From positions 452,880 to 516,879 of the forward strand of contig JAOYRU010000085.1 in the NCBI GenBank assembly GCA_026315105.1: DNA of 64,000 bases, written 5' to 3'. The notes under the pieces were generated by a model. It did not search any database. It had not been told where the DNA came from and saw only the letters and a list, made by a program, of their open reading frames with translations. The position numbers and the translations under genes were made by a program. Shown one piece after another: positions 9,930-20,848 of the stretch (the first letter of the stretch is position 1; the number at the start of each line of letters is the position of its first letter). The DNA comes from Locusta migratoria (taxonomy: Eukaryota; Arthropoda; Insecta; Orthoptera; Acrididae).

Positions 9930-10159
9930 CGCACCTTTTTGCGTGTAAATCTCGACGAGTTTTAACCGCTTATTCCTCGCGTTCTTGGCGTGAAACAAAC
10001 GTCTTTCGTACGTTGTCGAGAGAAATCGACATACTATGAACTTATCCTTGGGACAAAAATGAAACCAGAACAAATGCTGCTTGACCATAAAACCACCGTT
10101 TTTGCACAGAAATTTGCAGCATAATGTTTCACAAACGCAGAACGAACCGTCGAGCACGA

Positions 10160-10234
10160 GGCCCGTTAGCTCAGTTGGTTAGAGGCGTCGTGCTAATAAC
10201 GCGAAGGTCGTGGGTTCGATCCCCCCACGGGCCA
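10160..10234 (+). tRNA. tRNA-Ile-AAT: tRNA-Ile (AAU), unit 7, with 1-nt insertion
   Basis: 75 nt: an extra G in the D arm (TTAGAGGCGTCG). Otherwise as unit 1. Confidence 0.85.
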
Positions 10235-10481
10235 CGGTAATTTTTCTATTACGACAGGAACGTGCGTCTCCCAGTCATTTTAGGCTACCTGACCTTAGAT
10301 ATAGGCCGACATGAGAGCGTCAGCTCTCGCGTCAGTCGAGCAAAGTCGAGACAAGTCGAGACTGAGAGAGGCACCAAATGCTGGACCACAAAGAGCGAGG
10401 AAGGAAAAATGAAATTAATGAAAATCTTTAGCTCTAAGAGCGCATCCTAGACGCACATATCTGCAACAACGAAATACTACT

Positions 10482-10553
10482 TGCGGTGGCCGGGAATCGA
10501 ACCCGGATCAACTGCTTGGAAGGCAACTATGCTGACCATTACACCACCACCGC
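10482..10553 (-). tRNA. tRNA-Gly-TCC: tRNA-Gly (UCC), unit 7
   Basis: Gene as unit 1; near T5 terminator lost (TTGTT). Confidence 0.94.
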
Positions 10554-10685
10554 ACCGGACAGCACGTCTGAAGTACGCCGAGATGGGTCTGCTTGTGTGC
10601 ACATTTTCGAGAGAATCCACCGATTCTCGGCAGGAATGAACTCTCGCAGACGACGGTTTTGGCAGGAATCAGTAGGTGGCATACA

Positions 10686-10756
10686 GCATCGGTGGTTCAG
10701 TGGTAGAATGCTCGCCTGCCACGCGGGCGGCCCGGGTTCGATTCCCGGCCGATGCA
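10686..10756 (+). tRNA. tRNA-Gly-GCC: tRNA-Gly (GCC), unit 7
   Basis: Matches unit 1; a G is missing in the upstream spacer (GTGTGCAC). Confidence 0.95.
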
Positions 10757-11083
10757 TAATTTTTTTGCGGTGTCCATGATGATGCTACAACGGAAATCGC
10801 GGAGAGGTGAGACAGACATGCAGAAGGCAATAACTTGTTGCATGGACGCTGGCAAGTAAATAGACGCTGACCACTGTCAACGTTCCATCATGAGCTACTG
10901 TGTCCACTTGTCGCCTGGGTAGCGTACTGTAACAACATGCAAGGGTGATGTCCGTTGAATACCAGCGCTGTGTGTTAATTTACCGAGCAACGACTGCGCA
11001 TGTAGCGGTAGACGGATTACCCAGGTAGCACAACTTTGGAACTTGCTATAGTTATCGACTTGAGTACATTGTCGACAGCAAGT

Positions 11084-11156
11084 GCCTCGGTAGCGCAGTA
11101 GGTAGCGCGTAAGTCTCATAATCTTAAGGTCGTGAGTTCGATCCTCACCCGGGGCA
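11084..11156 (+). tRNA. tRNA-Met-CAT: tRNA-Met (CAU), unit 7
   Basis: Matches the unit 1 copy. Confidence 0.95.
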
Positions 11157-11465
11157 TATAATTTAATGTAGGTGACAGCAGAATTCGTACCATGCTTTTG
11201 ATAATGAACGATGCTGCATGTTGCTAATTTTGAACACGTTTAGAATGCTTCATCTTCGAAATGTGTCGAACTCATAGCGTTATAACACTTCTCTTGGTCC
11301 TCCACTGGAAAGGCATGTTGACAAAAGCGATTCGTTTTACTTTTAATAAGCTGTATTTGGCGTTCAGCATATACAACGAAACTCGCAAGCAGCGAATCAC
11401 ATCAAAAATAGAATGCACACTAAATTTACGTAGAAGGAATGTAAATAACGGAAAAACGGCAAGCA

Positions 11466-11538
11466 TCCGGTATGGTCTAATGGCTAGGATAGCTGGCTTT
11501 CACCCAGCAGGCCCGGGGTTCGATTCCCGGTACCGGAA
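11466..11538 (+). tRNA. tRNA-Glu-TTC: tRNA-Glu (UUC), unit 8, with 1-nt insertion
   Basis: 73 nt: an extra G in the T arm (CCCGGGGTTCGATT), giving an 8-nt loop or bulge. Confidence 0.85.
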
Positions 11539-11769
11539 CGCACCTTTTTGCGTGTAAATCTCGACGAGTTTTAACCGCTTATTCCTCGCGTTCTTGGCGT
11601 GAAACAAACGTCCTTTCGTACGTTGTCGAGAGAAATCGACATACTATGAACTTATCCTTGGGACAAAAATGAAACCAGAACAAATGCTGCTTGACCATAA
11701 AACCACCGTTTTTGCACAGAAATTTGCAGCATAATGTTTCACAAACGCAGAACGAACCGTCGAGCACGA

Positions 11770-11843
11770 GGCCCGTTAGCTCAGTTGGTTAGAGCGTCGT
11801 GCTAATAACGCGAAGGTCGTGGGTTCGATCCCCCCACGGGCCA
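11770..11843 (+). tRNA. tRNA-Ile-AAT: tRNA-Ile (AAU), unit 8
   Basis: Matches the unit 1 copy. Confidence 0.95.
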
Positions 11844-12090
11844 CGGTAATTTTTCTATTACGACAGGAACGTGCGTCTCCCAGTCATTTTAGGCTACCTG
11901 ACCTTAGATATAGGCCGACATGAGAGCGTCAGCTCTCGCGTCAGTCGAGCAAAGTCGAGACAAGTCGAGACTGAGAGAGGCACCAAATGCTGGACCACAA
12001 AGAGCGAGGAAGGAAAAATGAAATTAATGAAAATCTTTAGCTCTAAGAGCGCATCCTAGACGCACATATCTGCAACAACGAAATACTACT

Positions 12091-12160
12091 TGCGGTGGCC
12101 GGAATCGAACCGGATCAACTGCTTGGAAGGCAACTATGCTGACCATTACACCACCACCGC
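12091..12160 (-). tRNA. tRNA-Gly-TCC: tRNA-Gly (UCC), unit 8, shortened T stem
   Basis: 70 nt: one G and one C are missing from the two halves of the T stem (GGCCGGAATCGAACCGGATC), removing one base pair while keeping pairing. Near terminator also lost. Confidence 0.85.
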
Positions 12161-12293
12161 ACCGGACAGCACGTCTGAAGTACGCCGAGATGGGTCTGCT
12201 TGTGTGGCACATTTTCGAGAGAATCCACCGATTCTCGGCAGGAATGAACTCTCGCAGACGACGGTTTTGGCAGGAATCAGTAGGTGGCATACA

Positions 12294-12364
12294 GCATCGG
12301 TGGTTCAGTGGTAGAATGCTCGCCTGCCACGCGGGCGGCCCGGGTTCGATTCCCGGCCGATGCA
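12294..12364 (+). tRNA. tRNA-Gly-GCC: tRNA-Gly (GCC), unit 8
   Basis: Matches the unit 1 copy. Confidence 0.95.
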
Positions 12365-12693
12365 TAATTTTTTTGCGGTGTCCATGATGATGCTACAACG
12401 GAAATCGCGGAGAGGTGAGACAGACATGCAGAAGGCAATAACTTGTTGCATGGACGCTGGCAAGTAAATAGACGCTGACCACTGTCAACGTTCCATCATG
12501 AGCTACTGTGTCCACTTGTCGCCTGGGTAGCGTACTGTAACAACATGCAAGGGTGATGTCCGTTGAATACCAGCGCTGTGTGTTAATTTACCGAGCAACG
12601 AACTGCGCATGTAGCGGTAGACGGATTACCCAGGTAGCACAAACTTTGGAACTTGCTATAGTTATCGACTTGAGTACATTGTCGACAGCAAGT

Positions 12694-12766
12694 GCCTCGG
12701 TAGCGCAGTAGGTAGCGCGTAAGTCTCATAATCTTAAGGTCGTGAGTTCGATCCTCACCCGGGGCA
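12694..12766 (+). tRNA. tRNA-Met-CAT: tRNA-Met (CAU), unit 8
   Basis: Matches the unit 1 copy. Confidence 0.95.
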
Positions 12767-13076
12767 TATAATTTAATGTAGGTGACAGCAGAATTCGTAC
12801 CATGCTTTTGATAATGAACGATGCTGCATGTTGCTAATTTTGAACACGTTTAGAATGCTTCATCTTCGAAATGTGTCGAACTCATAGCGTTATAACACTT
12901 CTCTTGGTCCTCCACTGGAAAGGCATGTTGACAAAAGCGATTCGTTTTACTTTTAATAAGCTGTATTTGGGCGTTCAGCATATACAACGAAACTCGCAAG
13001 CAGCGAATCACATCAAAAATAGAATGCACACTAAATTTACGTAGAAGGAATGTAAATAACGGAAAAACGGCAAGCA

Positions 13077-13148
13077 TCCGGTATGGTCTAATGGCTAGGA
13101 TAGCTGGCTTTCACCCAGCAGGCCCGGGTTCGATTCCCGGTACCGGAA
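13077..13148 (+). tRNA. tRNA-Glu-TTC: tRNA-Glu (UUC), unit 9
   Basis: Matches unit 1; an extra G lies in the upstream spacer near 12971. Confidence 0.95.
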
Positions 13149-13378
13149 CGCACCTTTTTGCGTGTAAATCTCGACGAGTTTTAACCGCTTATTCCTCGCG
13201 TTCTTGGCGTGAAACAAACGTCTTTCGTACGTTGTCGAGAGAAATCGACATACTATGAACTTATCCTTGGGACAAAAATGAAACCAGAACAAATGCTGCT
13301 TGACCATAAAACCACCGTTTTTGCACAGAAATTTGCAGCATAATGTTTCACAAACGCAGAACGAACCGTCGAGCACGA

Positions 13379-13452
13379 GGCCCGTTAGCTCAGTTGGTTA
13401 GAGCGTCGTGCTAATAACGCGAAGGTCGTGGGTTCGATCCCCCCACGGGCCA
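13379..13452 (+). tRNA. tRNA-Ile-AAT: tRNA-Ile (AAU), unit 9
   Basis: Matches the unit 1 copy. Confidence 0.95.
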
Positions 13453-13699
13453 CGGTAATTTTTCTATTACGACAGGAACGTGCGTCTCCCAGTCATTTTA
13501 GGCTACCTGACCTTAGATATAGGCCGACATGAGAGCGTCAGCTCTCGCGTCAGTCGAGCAAAGTCGAGACAAGTCGAGACTGAGAGAGGCACCAAATGCT
13601 GGACCACAAAGAGCGAGGAAGGAAAAATGAAATTAATGAAAATCTTTAGCTCTAAGAGCGCATCCTAGACGCACATATCTGCAACAACGAAATACTACT

Positions 13700-13771
13700 T
13701 GCGGTGGCCGGGAATCGAACCCGGATCAACTGCTTGGAAGGCAACTATGCTGACCATTACACCACCACCGC
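13700..13771 (-). tRNA. tRNA-Gly-TCC: tRNA-Gly (UCC), unit 9
   Basis: Gene as unit 1; near T5 terminator lost. Confidence 0.94.
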
Positions 13772-13904
13772 ACCGGACAGCACGTCTGAAGTACGCCGAG
13801 ATGGGTCTGCTTGTGTGGCACATTTTCGAGAGAATCCACCGATTCTCGGCAGGAATGAACTCTCGCAGACGACGGTTTTGGCAGGAATCAGTAGGTGGCA
13901 TACA

Positions 13905-13977
13905 GCATCGGTGGTTCAGTGGTAGAAATGCTCGCCTGCCTACGCGGGCGGCCCGGGTTCGATTCCCGGCCGATGCA
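13905..13977 (+). tRNA. tRNA-Gly-GCC: tRNA-Gly (GCC), unit 9, disrupted anticodon loop
   Basis: 73 nt: an extra A in the D arm (TAGAAATG) and an extra T right after the anticodon (CTGCCTACG), giving an 8-nt anticodon loop. Likely non-functional if real. Confidence 0.8.
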
Positions 13978-14306
13978 TAATTTTTTTTGCGGTGTCCATG
14001 ATGATGCTACAACGGAAATCGCGGAGAGGTGAGACAGACATGCAGAAGGCAATAACTTGTTGCATGGACGCTGGCAAGTAAATAGACGCTGACCACTGTC
14101 AACGTTCCATCATGAGCTACTGTGTCCACTTGTCGCCTGGGTAGCGTACTGTAACAACATGCAAGGGTGATGTCCGTTGAATACCAGCGCTGTGTGTTAA
14201 TTTACCGAGCAACGACTGCGCATGTAGCGGTAGACGGATTACCCAGGTAGCACAAACTTTGGAACTTGCTATAGTTATCGACTTGAGTACATTGTCGACA
14301 GCAAGT

Positions 14307-14379
14307 GCCTCGGTAGCGCAGTAGGTAGCGCGTAAGTCTCATAATCTTAAGGTCGTGAGTTCGATCCTCACCCGGGGCA
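14307..14379 (+). tRNA. tRNA-Met-CAT: tRNA-Met (CAU), unit 9
   Basis: Matches the unit 1 copy. Confidence 0.95.
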
Positions 14380-14688
14380 TATAATTTAATGTAGGTGACA
14401 GCAGAATTCGTACCATGCTTTTGATAATGAACGATGCTGCATGTTGCTAATTTTGAACACGTTTAGAATGCTTCATCTTCGAAATGTGTCGAACTCATAG
14501 CGTTATAACACTTCTCTTGGTCCTCCACTGGAAAGGCATGTTGACAAAAGCGATTCGTTTTACTTTTAATAAGCTGTATTTGGCGTTCAGCATATACAAC
14601 GAAACTCGCAAGCAGCGAATCACATCAAAAATAGAATGCACACTAAATTTACGTAGAAGGAATGTAAATAACGGAAAAACGGCAAGCA

Positions 14689-14760
14689 TCCGGTATGGTC
14701 TAATGGCTAGGATAGCTGGCTTTCACCCAGCAGGCCCGGGTTCGATTCCCGGTACCGGAA
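14689..14760 (+). tRNA. tRNA-Glu-TTC: tRNA-Glu (UUC), unit 10
   Basis: Matches the unit 1 copy. Confidence 0.95.
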
Positions 14761-14988
14761 CGCACCTTTTTGCGTGTAAATCTCGACGAGTTTTAACCGC
14801 TTATTCCTCGCGTTCTTGCGTGAAACAAACGTCTTTCGTACGTTGTCGAGAGAAATCGACATACTATGAACTTATCCTTGGGACAAAATGAAACCAGAAC
14901 AAATGCTGCTTGACCATAAAACCACCGTTTTTGCACAGAAATTTGCAGCATAATGTTTCACAAACGCAGAACGAACCGTCGAGCACGA

Positions 14989-15062
14989 GGCCCGTTAGCT
15001 CAGTTGGTTAGAGCGTCGTGCTAATAACGCGAAGGTCGTGGGTTCGATCCCCCCACGGGCCA
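14989..15062 (+). tRNA. tRNA-Ile-AAT: tRNA-Ile (AAU), unit 10
   Basis: Matches unit 1; two single-base deletions lie in the spacer before it. Confidence 0.95.
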
Positions 15063-15308
15063 CGGTAATTTTTCTATTACGACAGGAACGTGCGTCTCCC
15101 AGTCATTTTAGGCTACCTGACCTTAGATATAGGCCGACATGAGAGCGTCAGCTCTCGCGTCAGTCGAGCAAAGTCGAGACAAGTCGAGACTGAGAGAGGC
15201 ACCAAATGCTGGACCACAAAGAGCGAGGAAGGAAAATGAAATTAATGAAAATCTTTAGCTCTAAGAGCGCATCCTAGACGCACATATCTGCAACAACGAA
15301 ATACTACT

Positions 15309-15380
15309 TGCGGTGGCCGGGAATCGAACCCGGATCAACTGCTTGGAAGGCAACTATGCCGACCATTACACCACCACCGC
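15309..15380 (-). tRNA. tRNA-Gly-TCC: tRNA-Gly (UCC), unit 10, D-arm variant
   Basis: One substitution (GGTCGGCAT for GGTCAGCAT on its strand) changes the usually conserved A21 to G. Near terminator lost. Confidence 0.92.
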
Positions 15381-15513
15381 ACCGGACAGCACGTCTGAAG
15401 TACGCCGAGATGGGTCTGCTTGTGTGGCACATTTTCGAGAGAATCCACCGATTCTCGGCAGGAATGAACTCTCGCAGACGACGGTTTTGGCAGGAATCAG
15501 TAGGTGGCATACA

Positions 15514-15584
15514 GCATCGGTGGTTCAGTGGTAGAATGCTCGCCTGCCACGCGGGCGGCCCGGGTTCGATTCCCGGCCGATGCA
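15514..15584 (+). tRNA. tRNA-Gly-GCC: tRNA-Gly (GCC), unit 10
   Basis: Matches the unit 1 copy. Confidence 0.95.
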
Positions 15585-15599
15585 TAATTTTTTTGCGGT

Positions 15600-15705
15600 G
15601 TCCATGATGATGCTACAACGGAAATCGCGGAGAGGTGAGACAGACATGCAGAGTCCATGATGATGCTACAACGGAAATCGCGGAGAGGTGAGACAGACAT
15701 GCAGA
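15600..15705. repeat. 53-bp direct duplication at subfamily junction
   Basis: 15600-15652 is repeated exactly as 15653-15705. Left of the break the unit has the diverged-block variants; right of it (GCAGAACGC) it is the canonical 1600-bp type. The change of subfamily therefore coincides with the duplication, as expected of an unequal recombination joint or an assembly join. Confidence 0.95.
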
Positions 15706-15965
15706 ACGCAATAACTTGTTGCATGGACGCTGGCAAGTAAATAGACGCTGACCACTGTCAACGTTCCATCATGAGCTACTGTGTCCACTTGTCGCCTGGG
15801 TAGCGTACTGTAACAACATGCAAGGGTGATGTCCGTTGAATACCAGCGCTGTGTGTTAATTTACCGAGCAACGACTGCGCATGTAGCGGTAGACGGATAA
15901 CCCAGGTAGCACAAACTTTGGAACTTGCTATAGTTATCGACTTGAGTACATTGTCGACAGCAAGT

Positions 15966-16038
15966 GCCTCGGTAGCGCAGTAGGTAGCGCGTAAGTCTCA
16001 TAATCTTAAGGTCGTGAGTTCGATCCTCACCCGGGGCA
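15966..16038 (+). tRNA. tRNA-Met-CAT: tRNA-Met (CAU), unit 10
   Basis: Matches unit 1; follows the junction duplication. Confidence 0.95.
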
Positions 16039-16347
16039 TATAATTTAATGTAGGTGACAGCAGAATTCGTACCATGCTTTTGATAATGAACGATACTGCA
16101 TGTTGCTAATGTTGAACACGTTTAGAATGCTTCATCTTCGAAATGTGTCGAACTCATAGCGTTATAACACTTCTCTTGGTCCTCCACTGGAAAGGCATGT
16201 TGACAAAAGCGATTCGTTTTACTTTTAATGAGCTGTATTTGGCGTTCAGCATATACAACGAAACTCGCAAACAGCGAATCACATCAAAAATAGAATGCAC
16301 ACTAAATTTACGTAGAAGGAATGTAAATAACGGAAAAACGGCAAGCA

Positions 16348-16419
16348 TCCGGTATGGTCTAATGGCTAGGATAGCTGGCTTTCACCCAGCAGGCCCGGGT
16401 TCGATTCCCGGTACCGGAA
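16348..16419 (+). tRNA. tRNA-Glu-TTC: tRNA-Glu (UUC), unit 11
   Basis: Matches the unit 1 copy. Confidence 0.95.
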
Positions 16420-16649
16420 CGCACCTTTTTGCGTGTAAATCTCGACGAGTTTTAACCGCTTATTCCTCGCGTTCTTGGCGTGAAACAAACGTCTTTCGTA
16501 CGTTGTCGAGAGAAATCGACATACTATGAACTTATCCTCGGGACAAAAATGAAACCAGAACAAATGCTGCTTGACCATAAAACCACCGTTTTTGCACAGA
16601 AATTAGCAGCATAATGTTTCACAAACGCAGAACGATCCGTCGTGCACGA

Positions 16650-16723
16650 GGCCCGTTAGCTCAGTTGGTTAGAGCGTCGTGCTAATAACGCGAAGGTCGT
16701 GGGTTCGATCCCCCCACGGGCCA
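16650..16723 (+). tRNA. tRNA-Ile-AAT: tRNA-Ile (AAU), unit 11
   Basis: Matches the unit 1 copy. Confidence 0.95.
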
Positions 16724-16961
16724 CGGAAATTTTTCTATTACGACAGGAAAAGTGCGTCTCCCAGTCATTTTAGGCTAGCTGACGTTAGATATAGGCCGAC
16801 ATGAGAGCGTCAGCTCTCGCGTCAGTCGAGACAAGTCGAGACTGAGAGAGGCACCAAATGCTGGACCACAAAGAGCGAGGAAGGAAAAATGAAATTAATG
16901 AAAATCTTTAGCTCTAAGAGCGCATCCTAGACGCACATATCTGCAAAAACGAAATACTACT

Positions 16962-17033
16962 TGCGGTGGCCGGGAATCGAACCCGGATCAACTGCTTGGA
17001 AGGCAACTATGCTGACCATTACACCACCACCGC
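16962..17033 (-). tRNA. tRNA-Gly-TCC: tRNA-Gly (UCC), unit 11
   Basis: Matches unit 1; T5 terminator restored. Confidence 0.95.
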
Positions 17034-17166
17034 ACCGGACAGCACCTCTGAAGTACGCCGAGATGGGTCTGCTTGTGTGGCACATTTTCTAGAGAATCCA
17101 CCGATTCTCGGCAGGAATGAACTCTCGCAGACGACGGTTTTGGCAGGAATCAGTAGGTGGCATACA

Positions 17167-17237
17167 GCATCGGTGGTTCAGTGGTAGAATGCTCGCCTGC
17201 CACGCGGGCGGCCCGGGTTCGATTCCCGGCCGATGCA
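17167..17237 (+). tRNA. tRNA-Gly-GCC: tRNA-Gly (GCC), unit 11
   Basis: Matches the unit 1 copy. Confidence 0.95.
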
Positions 17238-17565
17238 TAATTTTTTTGCGGTGTCCATGATGATGCTACAACGGAAATCGCGGAGAGGTGAGACAGACAT
17301 GCAGAACGCAATAACTTGTTGCATGGACGCTGGCAAGTAAATAGACGCTGACCACTGTCAACGTTCCATCATGAGCTACTGTGTCCACTTGTCGCCTGGG
17401 TAGCGTACTGTAACAACATGCAAGGGTGATGTCCGTTGAATACCAGCGCTGTGTGTTAATTTACCGAGCAACGACTGCGCATGTAGCGGTAGACGGATAA
17501 CCCAGGTAGCACAAACTTTGGAACTTGCTATAGTTATCGACTTGAGTACATTGTTGACAGCAAGT

Positions 17566-17638
17566 GCCTCGGTAGCGCAGTAGGTAGCGCGTAAGTCTCA
17601 TAATCTTAAGGTCGTGAGTTCGATCCTCACCCGGGGCA
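17566..17638 (+). tRNA. tRNA-Met-CAT: tRNA-Met (CAU), unit 11
   Basis: Gene as unit 1; upstream reads TTGTTGACAG instead of TTGTCGACAG. Confidence 0.95.
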
Positions 17639-17947
17639 TATAATTTAATGTAGGTGACAGCAGAATTCGTACCATGCTTTTGATAATGAACGATACTGCA
17701 TGTTGCTAATGTTGAACACGTTTAGAATGCTTCATCTTCGAAATGTGTCGAACTCATAGCGTTATAACACTTCTCTTGGTCCTCCACTGGAAAGGCATGT
17801 TGACAAAAGCGATTCGTTTTACTTTTAATGAGCTGTATTTGGCGTTCAGCATATACAACGAAACTCGCAAACAGCGAATCACATCAAAAATAGAATGCAC
17901 ACTAAATTTACGTAGAAGGAATGTAAATAACGGAAAAACGGCAAGCA

Positions 17948-18019
17948 TCCGGTATGGTCTAATGGCTAGGATAGCTGGCTTTCACCCAGCAGGCCCGGGT
18001 TCGATTCCCGGTACCGGAA
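17948..18019 (+). tRNA. tRNA-Glu-TTC: tRNA-Glu (UUC), unit 12
   Basis: Matches the unit 1 copy. Confidence 0.95.
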
Positions 18020-18249
18020 CGCACCTTTTTGCGTGTAAATCTCGACGAGTTTTAACCGCTTATTCCTCGCGTTCTTGGCGTGAAACAAACGTCTTTCGTA
18101 CGTTGTCGAGAGAAATCGACATACTATGAACTTATCCTCGGGACAAAAATGAAACCAGAACAAATGCTGCTTGACCATAAAACCACCGTTTTTGCACAGA
18201 AATTAGCAGCATAATGTTTCACAAACGCAGAACGATCCGTCGTGCACGA

Positions 18250-18323
18250 GGCCCGTTAGCTCAGTTGGTTAGAGCGTCGTGCTAATAACGCGAAGGTCGT
18301 GGGTTCGATCCCCCCACGGGCCA
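18250..18323 (+). tRNA. tRNA-Ile-AAT: tRNA-Ile (AAU), unit 12
   Basis: Matches the unit 1 copy. Confidence 0.95.
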
Positions 18324-18561
18324 CGGAAATTTTTCTATTACGACAGGAAAAGTGCGTCTCCCAGTCATTTTAGGCTAGCTGACGTTAGATATAGGCCGAC
18401 ATGAGAGCGTCAGCTCTCGCGTCAGTCGAGACAAGTCGAGACTGAGAGAGGCACCAAATGCTGGACCACAAAGAGCGAGGAAGGAAAAATGAAATTAATG
18501 AAAATCTTTAGCTCTAAGAGCGCATCCTAGACGCACATATCTGCAAAAACGAAATACTACT

Positions 18562-18633
18562 TGCGGTGGCCGGGAATCGAACCCGGATCAACTGCTTGGA
18601 AGGCAACTATGCTGACCATTACACCACCACCGC
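18562..18633 (-). tRNA. tRNA-Gly-TCC: tRNA-Gly (UCC), unit 12
   Basis: Matches the unit 1 copy. Confidence 0.95.
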
Positions 18634-18766
18634 ACCGGACAGCACCTCTGAAGTACGCCGAGATGGGTCTGCTTGTGTGGCACATTTTCTAGAGAATCCA
18701 CCGATTCTCGGCAGGAATGAACTCTCGCAGACGACGGTTTTGGCAGGAATCAGTAGGTGGCATACA

Positions 18767-18837
18767 GCATCGGTGGTTCAGTGGTAGAATGCTCGCCTGC
18801 CACGCGGGCGGCCCGGGTTCGATTCCCGGCCGATGCA
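18767..18837 (+). tRNA. tRNA-Gly-GCC: tRNA-Gly (GCC), unit 12
   Basis: Matches the unit 1 copy. Confidence 0.95.
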
Positions 18838-19165
18838 TAATTTTTTTGCGGTGTCCATGATGATGCTACAACGGAAATCGCGGAGAGGTGAGACAGACAT
18901 GCAGAACGCAATAACTTGTTGCATGGACGCTGGCAAGTAAATAGACGCTGACCACTGTCAACGTTCCATCATGAGCTACTGTGTCCACTTGTCGCCTGGG
19001 TAGCGTACTGTAACAACATGCAAGGGTGATGTCCGTTGAATACCAGCGCTGTGTGTTAATTTACCGAGCAACGACTGCGCATGTAGCGGTAGACGGATAA
19101 CCCAGGTAGCACAAACTTTGGAACTTGCTATAGTTATCGACTTGAGTACATTGTTGACAGCAAGT

Positions 19166-19238
19166 GCCTCGGTAGCGCAGTAGGTAGCGCGTAAGTCTCA
19201 TAATCTTAAGGTCGTGAGTTCGATCCTCACCCGGGGCA
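19166..19238 (+). tRNA. tRNA-Met-CAT: tRNA-Met (CAU), unit 12
   Basis: Gene as unit 1; upstream TTGTTGACAG. Confidence 0.95.
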
Positions 19239-19547
19239 TATAATTTAATGTAGGTGACAGCAGAATTCGTACCATGCTTTTGATAATGAACGATACTGCA
19301 TGTTGCTAATGTTGAACACGTTTAGAATGCTTCATCTTCGAAATGTGTCGAACTCATAGCGTTATAACACTTCTCTTGGTCCTCCACTGGAAAGGCATGT
19401 TGACAAAAGCGATTCGTTTTACTTTTAATGAGCTGTATTTGGCGTTCAGCATATACAACGAAACTCGCAAACAGCGAATCACATCAAAAATAGAATGCAC
19501 ACTAAATTTACGTAGAAGGAATGTAAATAACGGAAAAACGGCAAGCA

Positions 19548-19619
19548 TCCGGTATGGTCTAATGGCTAGGATAGCTGGCTTTCACCCAGCAGGCCCGGGT
19601 TCGATTCCCGGTACCGGAA
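19548..19619 (+). tRNA. tRNA-Glu-TTC: tRNA-Glu (UUC), unit 13
   Basis: Matches the unit 1 copy. Confidence 0.95.
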
Positions 19620-19849
19620 CGCACCTTTTTGCGTGTAAATCTCGACGAGTTTTAACCGCTTATTCCTCGCGTTCTTGGCGTGAAACAAACGTCTTTCGTA
19701 CGTTGTCGAGAGAAATCGACATACTATGAACTTATCCTCGGGACAAAAATGAAACCAGAACAAATGCTGCTTGACCATAAAACCACCGTTTTTGCACAGA
19801 AATTAGCAGCATAATGTTTCACAAACGCAGAACGATCCGTCGTGCACGA

Positions 19850-19923
19850 GGCCCGTTAGCTCAGTTGGTTAGAGCGTCGTGCTAATAACGCGAAGGTCGT
19901 GGGTTCGATCCCCCCACGGGCCA
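19850..19923 (+). tRNA. tRNA-Ile-AAT: tRNA-Ile (AAU), unit 13
   Basis: Matches unit 1; the following spacer has the extra 10-mer, so the unit is 1610 bp. Confidence 0.95.
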
Positions 19924-20171
19924 CGGAAATTTTTCTATTACGACAGGAAAAGTGCGTCTCCCAGTCATTTTAGGCTAGCTGACGTTAGATATAGGCCGAC
20001 ATGAGAGCGTCAGCTCTCGCGTCAGTCGAGCAAAGTCGAGACAAGTCGAGACTGAGAGAGGCACCAAATGCTGGACCACAAAGAGCGAAGAAGGAAAAAT
20101 GAAATTAATGAAAATCTTTAGCTCTAAGAGCGCATCCTAGACGCACATATCTGCAAAAACGAAATACTACT

Positions 20172-20243
20172 TGCGGTGGCCGGGAATCGAACCCGGATCA
20201 ACTGCTTGGAAGGCAACTATGCTGACCATTACACCACCACCGC
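20172..20243 (-). tRNA. tRNA-Gly-TCC: tRNA-Gly (UCC), unit 13
   Basis: Matches the unit 1 copy. Confidence 0.95.
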
Positions 20244-20376
20244 ACCGGACAGCACCTCTGAAGTACGCCGAGATGGGTCTGCTTGTGTGGCACATTTTCG
20301 AGAGAATCCACCGATTCTCGGCAGGAATGAACTCTCGCAGACGACGGTTTTGGCAGGAATCAGTAGGTGGCATACA

Positions 20377-20447
20377 GCATCGGTGGTTCAGTGGTAGAAT
20401 GCTCGCCTGCCACGCGGGCGGCCCGGGTTCGATTCCCGGCCGATGCA
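20377..20447 (+). tRNA. tRNA-Gly-GCC: tRNA-Gly (GCC), unit 13
   Basis: Gene as unit 1; the downstream T-run is interrupted (TTTTCTT), still leaving T4. Confidence 0.95.
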
Positions 20448-20775
20448 TAGTTTTCTTGCGGTGTCCATGATGATGCTACAACGGAAATCGCGGAGAGGTG
20501 AGACAGACATGCAGAACGCAATAACTTGTTGCATGGACGCTGGCAAGTAAATAGACGCTGACCACTGTCAACGTTCCATCATGAGCTACTGTGTCCACTT
20601 GTCGCCTGGGTAGCGTACTGTAACAACATGCAAGGGTGATGTCCGTTGAATACCAGCGCTGTGTGTTAATTTACCGAGCAACGACTGCGCATGTAGCGGT
20701 AGACGGATAACCCAGGTAGCACAAACTTTGGAACTTGCTATAGTTATCGACTTGAGTACATTGTCGACAGCAAGT

Positions 20776-20848
20776 GCCTCGGTAGCGCAGTAGGTAGCGC
20801 GTAAGTCTCATAATCTTAAGGTCGTGAGTTCGATCCTCACCCGGGGCA
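20776..20848 (+). tRNA. tRNA-Met-CAT: tRNA-Met (CAU), unit 13
   Basis: Matches the unit 1 copy. Confidence 0.95.

Larger units (their letters stand above)
8761..15652. repeat. Diverged, indel-rich block of array (late unit 6 to unit 10)
   Basis: From the extra 10-mer at 8761 to the duplication at 15653, units share a distinct set of variants (for example CTGCAACAAC, GGTAATTTTT, GCTACCTGACC, CAGAAGGC) and carry more than a dozen one- or two-base indels, many in homopolymers. Unit 6 also lacks 36 bp of the Ile to Gly-UCC spacer near 8832. No comparable short indels were seen inside units elsewhere in the window. It is either an older subfamily or a stretch of poor consensus. Confidence 0.85.
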
